The position numbers were made by a program, and so were the translations under genes. A stretch of DNA of 64,000 nt from Phellopilus nigrolimitatus (lineage: Eukaryota; Basidiomycota; Agaricomycetes; Hymenochaetales; Hymenochaetaceae). This document shows, piece by piece, positions 19,580-30,490 of the stretch. The number at the start of each line of letters is the position of its first letter. Within the stretch, counting starts at the first letter, position 1. The stretch is taken from contig JAJOHG010000032.1 in assembly GCA_021029095.1 (NCBI GenBank), forward strand, positions 1 through 64,000, in the 5' to 3' direction. The notes beneath the pieces are model-generated. The model had not been told where the DNA came from. It was given only the letters and a program-made list of their open reading frames with translations, and made no database searches.

Positions 19580-21803
19580 AGGTGAATGATTTGGTCGGAC
19601 CCCAAGTTTCCTAAATTCCTTACGGGGAATATGTCTATCCTATATAATCTGCGGCGCCCAGCCTCTTTTTGTCTCGTTTTCGCGCTTTTACTTATAGCCA
19701 TTGGTCTATGCACTACGTCGAACGACATGTCAGAGGCCATCTCACTGCTCAAATCAGCGAGCATCCCTTTGTACACTAGTCGTGCGCTTCTCAACATATC
19801 ACTACATGAGTATATTCACTGGCCTCGATTTATCAGCTACATCCCTCACATGGGTCCTGCTTGACTACTGTGGGCTTAAGTGCTTAACCTTGTCAGCTAG
19901 CTTTCTGACGGGAGTATTTGTATCTTTAAGTTGACACTATCAAGGATGAAGCAGGTTTATTTCCTCACATCTTTCGACCCTTTAAACTAATACTTTGACG
20001 ATTAAACTATTTTAGGTTCAATACATATGGGTCAGACTATATCGCATTCTCGTGGCTATTTTTTGTTCGCGCTAACGCCATACTGTCTCAAAAGCCGGGA
20101 CCAATGAGTCGCGCAAAATTCTTATTCCTTTGGGTACGTCCGTCTACAACCCTAGCGATTTCATGCTTCATTGCTTTCAGAAAGATTCGATACTACACGA
20201 TTCTACTGGCAGTCTTCGATGTGGTGCAAATTCATTCATTCTCGAAGTTCAGACCTAGTCTGGAAGTGTGAGTCGGCCAAATTTCACTGTTTTGCCTCAT
20301 ACAATTTACTAAGCTAAATTCTGTTGAATAATCCCACAGCTGCGTCGCAATGGACTCGACCATCCGTGTCATCGGTGCCATCAGCCTGTGGTTTGTCGAG
20401 ATCATTATGCAACTCCGCATTTACGCGCTTTATAACTGTTCAAAAAGAGTATTTGTATCCCTTGCTTTGCTCTTTCTTCTCATTCTGACTAGCACGCTAA
20501 GGTTGCTGCATTCAACGTCATCCTTTTTCTCATGTCAATCGCAGGCTTCCTGTGGATTTTACTCCATGTCGCCGAAGGTCGCGCTGCCGTCATACGCAGT
20601 GCCAATGAGCTTCCTATTCATGGATGTCTTGTAATTCATACAGGAATTGAATGGGCGCAGTGGGTCCCAGGTAAGCACCAAAAACACTTACGGCATTGCT
20701 TCCGATTCTGTGGGACAAATTCACCGAACACGATTTATCATTTAGCGACGATATTCGAGGGAGTTCTCTTTGCCTTTGCACTCGTCAAGTCACTTCGGGA
20801 GATCATCTCGAGGCTCAAAGGAGACTCATATGTGAATGGTTTGGTATTCACAGTCATCGTGAACGATAACCTGCTATATTTCTTTGGGTAAGAATCTATC
20901 CCATCGCCGTACCGATGAGACCCAGCTAAACTTTCGTCTTCCGAATGTAGGGTCACTTCGTTGCTGGTCCTCAACAACCTGATGGTCACTGTACGTCATT
21001 CACTTCATCTACGCTCTCGGAAATAATTTCCTAAACCTCATATCCAACTTAGAATGCTACACATGTCCCGTGGTTCAGCTACAGGTGATGAGACATTATT
21101 GCATTTTTAAATAATACTCGACGCGCAATATGCTTATTTGACATCAAACACAGTCCATTCCACGTCGCAATTGGAACGATGACTAGCCGGATGCTTTTGC
21201 ATCTCCACAAGTCCATTGTGAAAGGAAGAGCCATCTATTCTGGGGCCGATTCTGAGATGCAGAACTCCCGAGCCCTCTCTACTGGTCCTACGCAGGTCCT
21301 TTCTACATATTTTACTTTGAGCTGGAGCTGCAACAGGACCGAGACTTTTGTCGGGAGCGATGACAGGCATGTGGACAGGTAGGAAGACTCAGCGTCCGAG
21401 TGAATTTATATGTTTGAGTATCTGTAATTTCCTTGATAAATGCCTCAGTCCACATGCATTATGTTGCGAGGGTCGCAAATTTGAAGACAAGTTAAGACCC
21501 AACATCTACTACTACATACGATGGACATTTTCTCGACATCGAGTTACACACGCCGTCACGTCGATGCAGGGCTTTAGCAAAGGAGTGGGAACTCGACAAG
21601 CAGTACATGGCACGTGACCAATACGCGCGTTGTCTCTCGGCCGGCGCCATCAAAAATGATCCCACAACTCGAAGAAGCCGTCAGTGTCCCCAAGCGCAAT
21701 GCGTCCCGCACGCTCACTTAGCGCAATGGAGCACCACCCATCCATAGTGCGCATCCCGAACAACGACTTCGCCGGGGTAAGCTCGTCATTACGAGACACC
21801 ATG
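19580..21803. repeat. Segmental duplication, copy B
   Basis: Colinear with copy A (13860-15849 plus 19319-19482). Copy B has small indels, including about 30 extra bases near 21470-21500 and a 1-base insertion in the second exon of the membrane-protein gene. Confidence 0.8.
19727..21382 (+). pseudogene. DUF6533-type membrane protein, copy B, frameshifted
   Basis: Same exon order as 13992-15641. The ATG used in copy A reads ACG here; the next in-frame ATG is 19727. In exon 2, TTTAAG at about 19926-19930 replaces TTTAG of copy A. This one-base insertion puts the frame into TGA right after GVFVSL, before the D-E-V-x-Y-I-W motif. Downstream exons remain well conserved (AKFLFLW, MDSTIRVIGAISLWFVEIIM, SIAGFLWILLHVAEGRAAV, ATIFEGVLFAFALVKSL, PFHVAIGTMTSRMLLHLHKS, stop 21380-21382). 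That suggests either recent loss or use of another splice site or start. Translation from a downstream ATG would lack the first membrane segment. Confidence 0.65.
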
Positions 21804-23788
21804 GCCTCCGGTTGGGAATCCGGCTCACTAACGGTCGTATCGGCGGATAGTAGTGGCGCTAAAGGAGCTGCTCCAGCTTCGTAGCCTGGCCTGGAAAGGA
21901 GTGGCAGACGTCGCCCTGCGACGCGCTCGCCCGAATCACCATACGGGGATCGGCCCGGGGCATGTTCTGCCTCAGCCTCTGCTTCTCCATGCGCACCGGT
22001 ATGCTGGCTGGTCCTATATTCAGGAGCCTCATTGTCCGTCCATACGAGTGTCCCGAAGCGATCCATCGCAAGAATGGAGTGCCCGAATAGGCGCACACTG
22101 GAGGGGATGGTGTGCATGAGCGCAGGAGGCAGGACGTCCGGTGCTTGCGGGGTAGCCTCCAGACCGTCAAATTCTACGGAGTGATCGACATCTAGCACGT
22201 AGTGGTGTAGCAAATTAACGGGCCAGGGAAAGAAACTGTCGAAGCGCACGGCAATAGAGAGCGGGCGATACCGACAGGCGCACGTAATTTGCTGATCCAT
22301 CTTGTCGCTAGTTGAGGGGCGTTCACTGTCTGGCACGTACCCACGTCCATCGCATGTTACGCAACTCAACGCGGCGCGTTCGTGCATCCAGGAGACTCGC
22401 TCAGTTACTACGACAGAATTAATCCGCCATGTCCACTGGTGGCATGCTACTGGGTGCAGCACGCGCGCTCTTGTTGACGCGGAGGCGCCAAGTACACTCG
22501 GCGGGAGGAAGTACATTTCCAATACAGACTCACGAAAGACAAGAACCCAATCGTGCTGGAACTGCACGTGGCGGACAGCGCGGTTCTATAGACAGAATGC
22601 TTTAAATTTTTCCAATATACGCTAAAGTTCCGATTGGATAGACTTACCGCCCCGTGTGCAGAGAAAGCGAGCTCAATCCCCACCTCTTCCTCGTCGTTCG
22701 ATTTACTAGTACCAGGCCTCGTCCCTAATTCTCTCTGAGAGCTTAACTTGGTGCTTCGCAACCAATCGACAACTTTCAAGATACCATGCGCATACCCTTG
22801 TCCGAGATCGTCCGAAACATTTGTGCGTACCTGCAGGGCAACGTATCTGCCATACAGTGCCCGCACATTCACTGGACCAGGAAGTATGAACGATCTGGCC
22901 GTGTGCACATTCGGATGGTGTCCTAACGGTGGCCGTTCCGGGCTTATGCATAGAATGTCAAGGGAAAAAGAGATCTCGTCTGACCCTAAGCTGCTTCGGC
23001 ACAGATGAAGATCAAGCATTAGCAATATTGTATATAAGTAAGTAACAGAGCACAGACGTTTCGAAGCACCGAGCAGATATGGCGATCATTGCTCCCCTTG
23101 AGATCTGTTGAATACCCGGGCTAATAGCCCGTCCATGTAAACCACTTCCTTCGTCCACTGCCACGCCGATCGCGCGCCCTCTTCCTGACCAAAATCCGAC
23201 AAGCTGCACGCCCTCCTCGGCATCTGGCCCAGTCGCCTCAGTATCCCATACCTGCATATACATTTCAGAAGGGGACTCTCGGCCATGGCCGAAGGACATG
23301 AGGAAGCGTCCATCGTTTACTTCATCCGAATCTGCTTCCGCAACGAAAGAGTGTACTTTGAGAAATTTAAGCAGATCTACTCGGCCAACCCTAGCCTGTA
23401 TCCGTGAGGTGCGAGTACGTGATGGAAGTTCCCGCTGCCAGTTTTCGTTGGCACGGAGCGCACTTCGGACTGCGTGTTCGAGCTCGGACGGGGTTATCTC
23501 CGCAAGATTACTGTAAGAAAGGAACTGCCTGTTACTAGATGTAGAGTGATTCCTGGTAAGAGGTATATTCTGAGTAAGAATCTTTCGTGTGAGCACGTTA
23601 TGCCAGACTGTTCGAAGCCGAGTGACTGATGCAATTTTTCTGGATGTCTAAAGGGCAGGGGCGATGAGTTCGAGCGGAACGAACGAATCGTTGTTTGATT
23701 TACTCGCCAGCCTCAAAGACAGAACATCCTCCACATTTAGAAGGGAAATGATATGAAGAAGGGCATCCACATCGAATCTAGTCAACAT
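21650..23788 (-). CDS. F-box protein with long C-terminal region
   Basis: The start is the ATG at 23788-23786 giving MLTRFDVDALLHIISLLNVEDVLSL, an F-box helix set, followed by RLAS at a GT donor. Later exons include LAEITPSELEHAVRSAL and RVGRVDLLKFLKVHSFVAEA (about 23510-23290), SPSEMYMQVWD, GFWSGRGRAIGVAVDEG, then SLDILCISPERPPLGHHPN, GRYVALQVRTNVSD and GILKVVDWLRS (about 22970-22760). The long terminal exon begins FQHDWVLVFRESVLEMYFLP (22567 down to the stop at 21650). The end (ALSERAGRIALGDTDG, FELWDHF) looks like a last beta-propeller-like blade. Putative SCF substrate adaptor; substrate unknown. It shares layout with the F-box gene at 50-1475. Confidence 0.7.
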
Positions 23789-24224
23789 CGTTCTCAGGAC
23801 CCTGGTTTGACTTTCAGCTGAGGCCACTTGCGATAGTTGCAACGCCTAGTACTAATACTTGTAATGGCTAATGAGTATCCTTGAATGTTCGACAGCAGCT
23901 CAACAGGAAAGTGCATGCAGAGCCATTGAGGTACAAATGTAGAATCAAGGCTCAAGTCCGATCGCAGAGCCGAAGAGTTTTCTTTGAGAAAGAATGATTC
24001 GTAGATGAGGAGGCTCGAGGAAACTCGAGAGAACCTTCATAGCGGCACGCACGTCGCGCACGCGTCTGACACGTGTCGACTCTTTTCTTCAAACTGGCTA
24101 ACCCACTTCAGAGCGCGCTGCGCCATGCGTATCACTTTAACGAAGCATATTACAACGACACCAATACAATCATTGTATGAGACCGCAACCGCGAGCACAA
24201 AACAAAACAAAAAAATTAGAGAAA
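23789..24224. other. Intergenic, no supported feature
   Basis: Short gap between the F-box promoter side and the 3' end of RPP40; no motif recognised. Confidence 0.5.
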
Positions 24225-25796
24225 CTAAACAGGAGACTCCAAGTTAACCAGCACCCAATCAAACTTGCCATCCGAGTCATCTCCGTGTTCTGTATTCGCA
24301 AGCAGGCTCCAGCAATGAACAGACTTTCCAGGGCGTTTCTGCCTCGTTTCGATCTTCGCGCCCTCTGCGAACGCCTTAGGCGAGACGTACGAAAGCGGGG
24401 CGTCTGGGAAGGTGTTTGCAGTTAAGGCGATGAATTCCGGCCGTGTACATTCCTTGCCTAAGCTGTGAGAGTGTATGTAAGTCAGCTTCGTTGATTAAGA
24501 ATAGAAAGGCGCCGCGTTCGTACGTGTTGATTGCAGCCTCGATGATGGTGTTGGTAAAGGATGGAGAAAGGAAGCCGCGCCAGCTGAAATGAGATATGTT
24601 TCCAACTATATTGGGGGAAGGCGGCTCGTATACAGCAACGTATGGGTTCGCACGGTCATTGGTTTTCAATCTAGACAAGAAATGTTCTTTTTAGTCAATG
24701 CAAGAATAAACATGCTAAGAACAGAGACGGACCGGTCAGAACTGAGACAGGCCATCCCTACCCACTCGAACAGTTCCGAGATGTTTTCATGCCAGTCTTC
24801 TGTCGCTTCTTCTTTCTCGACGGCATCGTTATTGGCATAATTCGGAGCTTTGAGGTTTACGTGTGGTATGTTTACGTCCGACATTGACGACTGAATCGGT
24901 GTCATTGTTATATCTGATTGTGCTTCAGAATCTAAAGAACCTGGAGCAACAGTTAGTATTGCCAGTTGTATATTGGACGATTCTATAAAACCGTACCTTG
25001 AAACAGCACCTCCCAAGGTCCGACTCCTTGAGCAGTTCGCCGCTCATCCCACAATCGAAATGCTTCCTTCGCTCGATAAAACAGTCTCGAGTGACAGTCA
25101 TAAAGATCGATTTGAACCACTTTGTTGACAATTGTTTCAGATAAAAATACAGACATCTATGATTCAACTCACAGAAACGCTCGTCAGACCTCTTGGACTG
25201 TTTCTCGCCAACGACTCCGAGTTCGTGATATGTTTGTTTCGTCAAAGATAGTGTCAGCACGCCACGATGGTCTATACACCAGACATCCTCTGTATTAGAA
25301 CCAGTGGACAATGAAACAAGATCACTAGCAATATATCCTTCAGCCATCTCAAAACCGTATTTGCATGTTTTTTGAAATACTCACCTTCGCGACGAATATT
25401 TGCTAGTCAGTGTATACGCTGCCTCCAGTACCTTGTGTATCTTCACCCGGCCTCTCTTATAAAACCCACCAATCTTCCCTAATGCTTCTTCTAGAGCAGG
25501 ATGCGAAGGAAAGACGACGTCAAGCTAGAAGATATAATTGAGCTCGTGCTTCAGTTAACTCTGGATGACAGAACTGACAACATTCCTGTTGAACGAACGG
25601 GTGGCTGATGCTGAGCAGTTCTGGCAGCGTTGATGAGCCAGAGCCCGTCGAGACCGTCGTCCTCGAATTTGTATGCATGCTCATTATTGTTGTTGTGGTT
25701 CGAGACGAAGTTCGGTCGGTGTCGGTGACTCAAACTCGGAATCGGACTTGCGTGCCGTCGACCCCGACGGCCAACACAGTCCACAAAATTCGCCAT
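24225..25796 (-). CDS. RPP40: Ribonuclease P/MRP protein subunit RPP40
   Basis: Exon 1 from ATG 25796 ends LSVLSSR; a short intron (about 36 nt) joins LDVVFPSHPALEEALGKIG. Next come YGFEMAEGYIASDLVSLSTG; VQIDLYDCHSRLFYRAKEAF and LWDERR; the conserved core ELFEWVGMACLS; NDRANPYVAVYEPP; and HFSWRGFLSP. After an intron (GTACGA...CACAG, near 24520-24455) that rebuilds a Thr codon, the last exon reads LGKECTRPEFIALTANTFPD, APLSYVSP, HCWSLLANTEHG and ends at 24225-24227. The E-W-(L/V)-G, DPY-like NPYV and WRGF motifs and their spacing match RPP40, a nuclear/nucleolar protein of the RNase P and RNase MRP ribonucleoproteins for pre-tRNA and pre-rRNA cleavage. It is divergent from the ligase gene, with 20 bp between start codons. 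Confidence 0.8.
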
Positions 25797-25816
25797 GAGC
25801 TAAAAATCATACGCTC
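25797..25816. promoter_or_regulatory. 20-bp gap between divergent start codons (RPP40 / panC)
   Basis: Only 20 bases separate the two predicted ATGs, so promoter and leader of each gene must overlap the other's transcribed or coding region, or one start lies further in. PanC has a second in-frame Met at 25889 (MSTSTVLPQ) that would relax the overlap. Confidence 0.4.
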
Positions 25817-26958
25817 ATGCTGGCTGCCATTCCCAAGAGTCTCTCTACGTTGCGAGTGGGCGGTTTTAGCATCGCCCGACGTGCATCGATGTCGACGAGC
25901 ACTGTCTTGCCGCAGTCTCCGATCCCCATCTTCACGACGCTCGCGCAGCTGCGCGAATGGAGGAGCAAGGCGTTTTCGGAGGACAAGTCTGTCGGCTTCG
26001 TGCCAACGATGGGCGCGCTTCACGAAGGCCATCTTTCTCTCGGTGAGCTCAGCTCTACATTAAATATTGTGTTTCTCTTTTTTCTTTTTCTTATGTTTTT
26101 GCAGTGCGGCACTCGCTCGCTGAGAACGACCTCACCGTCGTCTCCATCTTCGTCAACCCGACGCAGTTTGCGCCGCACGAAGACCTTGCATCGTACCCGC
26201 GCACTCTCCCGCAGGACCTCGACGCGCTCACCTCCCTCCGCGTGCCCTCGCAGCGCACGCCGTCCGCCGTCTTCCTCCCCTCCGTCGATGTCATGTACCC
26301 CTCATCCTCAAGACAGAGCCCTCCTTCGCAGACGGGCACGTTCGTCGAGGTGAACGGCCTCGGCGCGGTCATGGAAGGCGCGGCGCGACCGGGGTTTTTC
26401 CGCGGCGTCGCGACGGTCGTGACGAAGCTCTTCAACGCCGTGCAGCCCTCGCACGCGTACTTCGGGCAGAAGGACATCCAGCAAGCACTCCTTTTACGGC
26501 GCATGGTTGCGGACCTCCTCCTCGCGCACCCGACGCCGCAGACGCTGCATGTCGTCCCGACTGCGCGTTCGCCGCACCCTGCAGACGCCGGTCTCGCGTT
26601 GTCCTCACGCAACGCGTACCTCACCCCGGAAGAACGCGTGTACGCGCCTGTGCTCTATCGATCGCTGAAGACCGCCGAGGGGGCGTGGGCTGAAGGCGCC
26701 TCGAAGAGAGACGTTGTCGAAGTTGCGATGGACCTACTCGAGGCGGAGGCGCGAACGGCAAAGGATTCGGCAGTGGAGATGCGCACTGACTACGTGGAAA
26801 TAAATGACCCATGGACTTTTGATATAGTCAGGGACCACGAATCAAAAGATAGCAGCGAGGAGAATCGGGCACTGATTCTCAGCGGAGCAGTGTGGGTGGG
26901 GAAGACACGATTAATTGACAATATACTGCTGGGAGATAGTAGCAAAATCCTATACTGA
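25817..26958 (+). CDS. PAN6: Pantoate-beta-alanine ligase (pantothenate synthetase)
   Basis: Two exons (25817-26042; 26105-26958) split by a 62-nt intron make about 360 residues. They contain VPTMGALHEGHLSLV (HxGH nucleotide-binding motif, interrupted by the intron before the Val), IFVNPTQFAPHEDLASYPRT, FFRGVATVVTKLFNAVQPSH, FGQKDIQQALLLRRMVADL and LSSRNAYLTPEER (KMSKS-equivalent loop). This is the ATP-dependent condensation of pantoate with beta-alanine, the last step of pantothenate synthesis. The first 25 residues are basic and could be a mitochondrial presequence, with Met25 as an alternative start. A C-terminal tail after YVEINDPWTF ends at 26956-26958. A second, diverged copy lies at the right window edge. 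Confidence 0.95.
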
Positions 26959-27144
26959 TTTATTCGGAAGTTAATCGAAAGTAAAACTTGGTTATGACTG
27001 CCATTTAGCCACATACGAGAAAGCGGAACATACGGCTCGCGCGCAAGCGACTAGTAATGCAAGAACACCAATATAAGGGACACGTAGAAAACAAGAAGGA
27101 CCGCACATATGTATATGTGCAACTATTTGCACCGTCCGTCCATT

Positions 27145-27667
27145 TCAACCTTCAATCTGGGTGTTGTCGTCGCCAGCGTCTTCGAGGGCCCATTCATGGG
27201 CCTCCTCTATCATCTCGTCGATCTGGGCCAGCCTCGCCTGCAGTGCAGCGTACTCGCGTTTTGCGTTGGCAAGTTTCTCTGCTATCATCTCCCCTTTGGC
27301 CGCCGTCGAGAGTTCCGAATCAGCAGGATCCAATGCGGTCTCTTCCCTTGGATTTTCGTGGGAGGAGGAGGTTTCGGGAGGAGGCGAATCTGCATTTCCG
27401 TCTATCCCGGGGCCCGTTTCCGTGTCCGAGTTTGTCTGTAAATCCGGTTTATTGATTTGCACGGCATTTGTAAGATTTTGTGGGAGTTCCTTCTCCGCCT
27501 CTTCGCTGGACTCTGCGAGGTTGGCATTTTGCATCTGCCCCCGAATCTCATCGACCTGCAAAGATATGAAGAGAAACGGTCAACAAAAGAACTGAAATAA
27601 GTGCATAGCAGATCGTTACTTGTTCTGTAAGACTTTCGGGACTGGCATGCGACTCAGAACTGGCCAT
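27145..27667 (-). CDS. Small acidic coiled-coil protein
   Basis: Exon 1 (27667-27620) encodes MASSESHASPESLTEQ. A 64-nt GT-AG intron (27556-27619) joins VDEIRGQMQNANLAESSEEA, an acidic Ser/Pro-rich middle, and a C-terminal heptad-like helix (AKGEMIAEKLANAKREYAAL, QARLAQIDEMIEEAHEWAL). It ends at 27145, for about 152 residues in all. The N-terminal SHASPESLTEQVDEI helix and the C-terminal coiled coil suggest a subunit of a small coiled-coil complex, but I do not recognise which. No signal or membrane segment. Confidence 0.65.
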
Positions 27668-27788
27668 TATGTGCCAACAATAAGAGGAATTGCGGGAAAG
27701 TGCTGATGCGAATAGAGATCCAATGAAGAGGTCAAGGGTCACGACCCCGATCGCGAGAACGCGTCGTCGCGTAGCAACACGTGCTCAA

Positions 27789-28180
27789 TGAGTATGTAAT
27801 CCGAGTCGGCTCAGAGCAAGTAACGCAAGAACACAGGTGCAAGTTATGCAGAAATTGAAAACAACTGCAATATATGCGTATATGAGAGATGGTCTAGACT
27901 GAAGTAATTTTCTAGTTGTATCATTCTTTTCTTCGATTTTTTAATTTGGACTCTATCGTCTCTATCGTCGTCTTCAAAGCCACAGTCATCAGCCTCCTCT
28001 GCCCATGCATCTCCTGAGCCAACATCATCAACATCCGTCATCTGTACACATCAATAAAGTTTCTGCGTCCTCTCACAATGTTACTGTAAGAAAGAATTTT
28101 TTACACCTCAGTGATCGATTTCAGCGTGTGCTCGTCCAAGCCTTTTCAGATTGCTGGCAGAGACGGAGCCTACCGTCGCA
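27789..28180. repeat. Tandem duplicate, unit 1 (about 390 bp)
   Basis: Begins GAGTATGTAAT and ends CGGAGCCTACCGTCGCA. Colinear with 28294-28678 at roughly four-fifths identity by eye. On the minus strand both units keep an acidic peptide frame (DVDDVGSGDxWxEEAD, then GFED) after an AG acceptor-like site, so each may carry a terminal exon of an unidentified gene. Confidence 0.7.
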
Positions 28181-28293
28181 TAATATTGATAAACAGACCA
28201 TGGTCCAGAACATGGTTTGTACATGCACGTACAAGTATATTTGTTTCCAATCAGAAATAGAAAGAAAAACGACAGGAGACGTGTGGCTCAATT

Positions 28294-28678
28294 CGAGTAT
28301 GTAATTCGCTACGAATACGATTCGGAGCCTCAACTTGTAACGCAAGAACATTGCTGCAAGATATGAAGAATTCGAGGATACATAACTGCACAAGATGTGT
28401 ATATGAGGAATGATTCAGGCTGAAGTCATTTTCTAGTTGTATCATTCTTTTCTTCGGCTTTTAAATCTGGGCACTCTCGTCTTCAAATCCACATTCATCA
28501 GCCTCCTCTATCCATACATCGCCCGAGCCAACATCGTCAACATCTGTCCACATCAATAAAGTATTTGCATCTTCGCACAGTGTTACTGTAAAAAAGAATA
28601 AAACCTCGATGTTCGATCTTGGCGTGGGCTCGTTCAAGCCTTTTCAGATTGTTGACAGAGGCGGAGCCTAGCGTCGCA
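28294..28678. repeat. Tandem duplicate, unit 2 (about 385 bp)
   Basis: Diverged copy of 27789-28180, 114 bp downstream. The acidic frame is kept but stops soon after GFEDESAQI. Confidence 0.7.
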
Positions 28679-28865
28679 AAAAACATCGACAGAAGATGTG
28701 TGATTTCTCTCTCCGGACAAGCTGTTAATTACAGATCTCAGACCAGACTACTTGAGGCTTGAGACCTTGGATGGGATACAAAACACGTTTAGAAATTGAC
28801 TCACTGCTTGAGCTACCGTAGATCGCGGCATTCGAAAGAATCCGGCTCGAAGAAACTCGGAGAAA

Positions 28866-29931
28866 CTAGATGTCACAAAGGTTGATGTCGTTCTGCAAAA
28901 TTAATACCGTAAGTGTTTGTCATAGCCAAGAATATAGAGAAATTCCTGCAAATCAGCCTCACTTTTGCGATTGCTTCGTCTATGGTATCCTTGATGTACT
29001 GAGACATGGTTTGCCATTTCCCGTGCATCTGTTTACAGTCTCCTGAGTCGCAGGTTTGTGCGAACATCTGCTCCAAGAATCTGGCCGAATACACCCTTGA
29101 GCTCTTAGGAGACTCGCGCAGGATAGGAAGGGCTCGCAAAACGAAGTTGGTCCACCATTTCGAACGCTCGTACCAAGAATCACGATGCCGAGGTGGTGGC
29201 TCTTCGCATATCGAGCACTTGACGAAATCGTCGTACGGACTAGGGAGACCGCTGATTGTTACGGTGGACTCCACAACGCTGACGATATTCCTGTGAAACT
29301 CGATCAGGCGGAGGTACTGCGACGCAGATACGTCGTGCAGCTCGCTGACGAACACTCCCGAGACGCGGCCTTTCAGAGCTGCGTGCGCCGCAGCCCTCGC
29401 CTCCTCCTTCAGCTTGTAGCGGCATGCGAGAGCGAAGACACGCAGCGCGAGCGTGTCATCAACCGCGCTGCCGTCGGGCTTCGTTGCGTTCGTAGCATTA
29501 ATTAACTTCGCACAGAGCGCCTTCACGACGAGCGGCATGTCGTATTTCAGTGCGGCGGCGAGGACCGGGTCAACGGCTCTCACTAGCTTCTGTGCGTCGC
29601 TGATGGCGCCGCTAGCGGACGTTCCAGGGAACGCAGGTGGGGTGAATGGATAGATAAGGCGTAAAAGGATGTCAAGGGTGCTGCTGTTCTCGGATAGTTC
29701 GATCACAGGAGGACGTCTTGCACTAGAGCTACAGTCTTCTGGGAGGAATTTGTGCGGTCTGAGAGAATTCTCAGTTGGTTGTGGGAGTTCGAACATGTCT
29801 CTGAAGATGGGCGAGGCGAGCGCGAGGATGTTTTTGTAGACTTTAAAATGAATTCCATCGGAAGACTGGAGGAGTACGCCGTCTGCGGGCAGAGATAAGT
29901 CGTTCAGTGGGTAGCTCACTGGGGTGAACAT
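28866..29931 (-). CDS. BTB/POZ domain protein, tandem copy 1
   Basis: Start ATG 29931 (MFTPVSYPLNDLSLPADG). The BTB fold spans residues about 8-125: DGVLLQSSDGIHFKVYKNIL, LASPIFRDMFELPQ, IELSENSSTLDILLRLIYP. A helical region follows (VRAVDPVLAAALKYDMPLVV, LRVFALACRYKLKEEARAAA). A Cys-rich C-terminal part has FVKCSICEEPP and a ...KCxQ-like HGKWQTMSQYIKD. A short intron after EAIAK leads to a last exon NDINLCDI ending at 28866. This is a large basidiomycete family of BTB proteins lacking Kelch or BACK domains; a CUL3 adaptor role is possible but unproven. It is a tandem paralogue of 30491-31559. Confidence 0.8.
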
Positions 29932-30147
29932 CGCAACGAGGAGAAGAAGTTGTGGCTGGAGATAAGAGATCAGAGATCGACGCGACGCGTGCTCGGCGTC
30001 GCGCGTGTCGCGGCTCAAATTCGATCGTCGAAAGTAGATCACTCTTTTTCTCCCTCCGTTTCTTTCTCCCGTCCTTCATTGTCTCATTCTCATTCTCTTT
30101 TGCTACTGCGTCTATGCTACTCTATACGAAGAAAGAGCAAAAAAAGT

Positions 30148-30300
30148 ATGTGGGGTCCGCCGCCGTCCTCATCTCGCCCGACACGCGCTGCACCTCACGG
30201 TCAAGTAGCTCAAGGCGCATATTTCACAACCCGCATCTCAAGCAGCTCGGCGCATCATCCTTTGCGTCTGCTCAAACTATAGCAGGTTGAATCGACCATC
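30148..30300 (+). pseudogene. Orphan duplicate of tubulin-folding cofactor B exon 1
   Basis: The sequence from GAGCAAAAAAAGTATG to CTGCTCAAACTATAG parallels 31755-31930, the start and first intron of the intact gene. Recognisable pieces are SPDTR, LKQL-like and AHI/LKA-like sequence in broken frames, and the rest of the gene is missing. The copy arose with the adjacent BTB gene and their shared promoter. Confidence 0.8.
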
Positions 30301-30490
30301 GGGACCGTTGACGTAATTGATGCACACATCTTTCAGTCTTTTTTTATTTTAAGTTCCACTGTATAATTCTTGAAGTAATGAATAGATGAATGCAGTCCAC
30401 AAGGCTGTAATACTTGTCATTCTCTTTACACAATTTCAAAAAAAAAAAACTCCTGATACACGACAACAAATTGAAGAGCCGAATTTAATT
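30301..30490. other. Junction spacer of the BTB/TBCB tandem duplication
   Basis: AT-rich; holds the probable breakpoint between duplication units 28866-30300 and 30491-31935. No gene seen. Confidence 0.4.
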
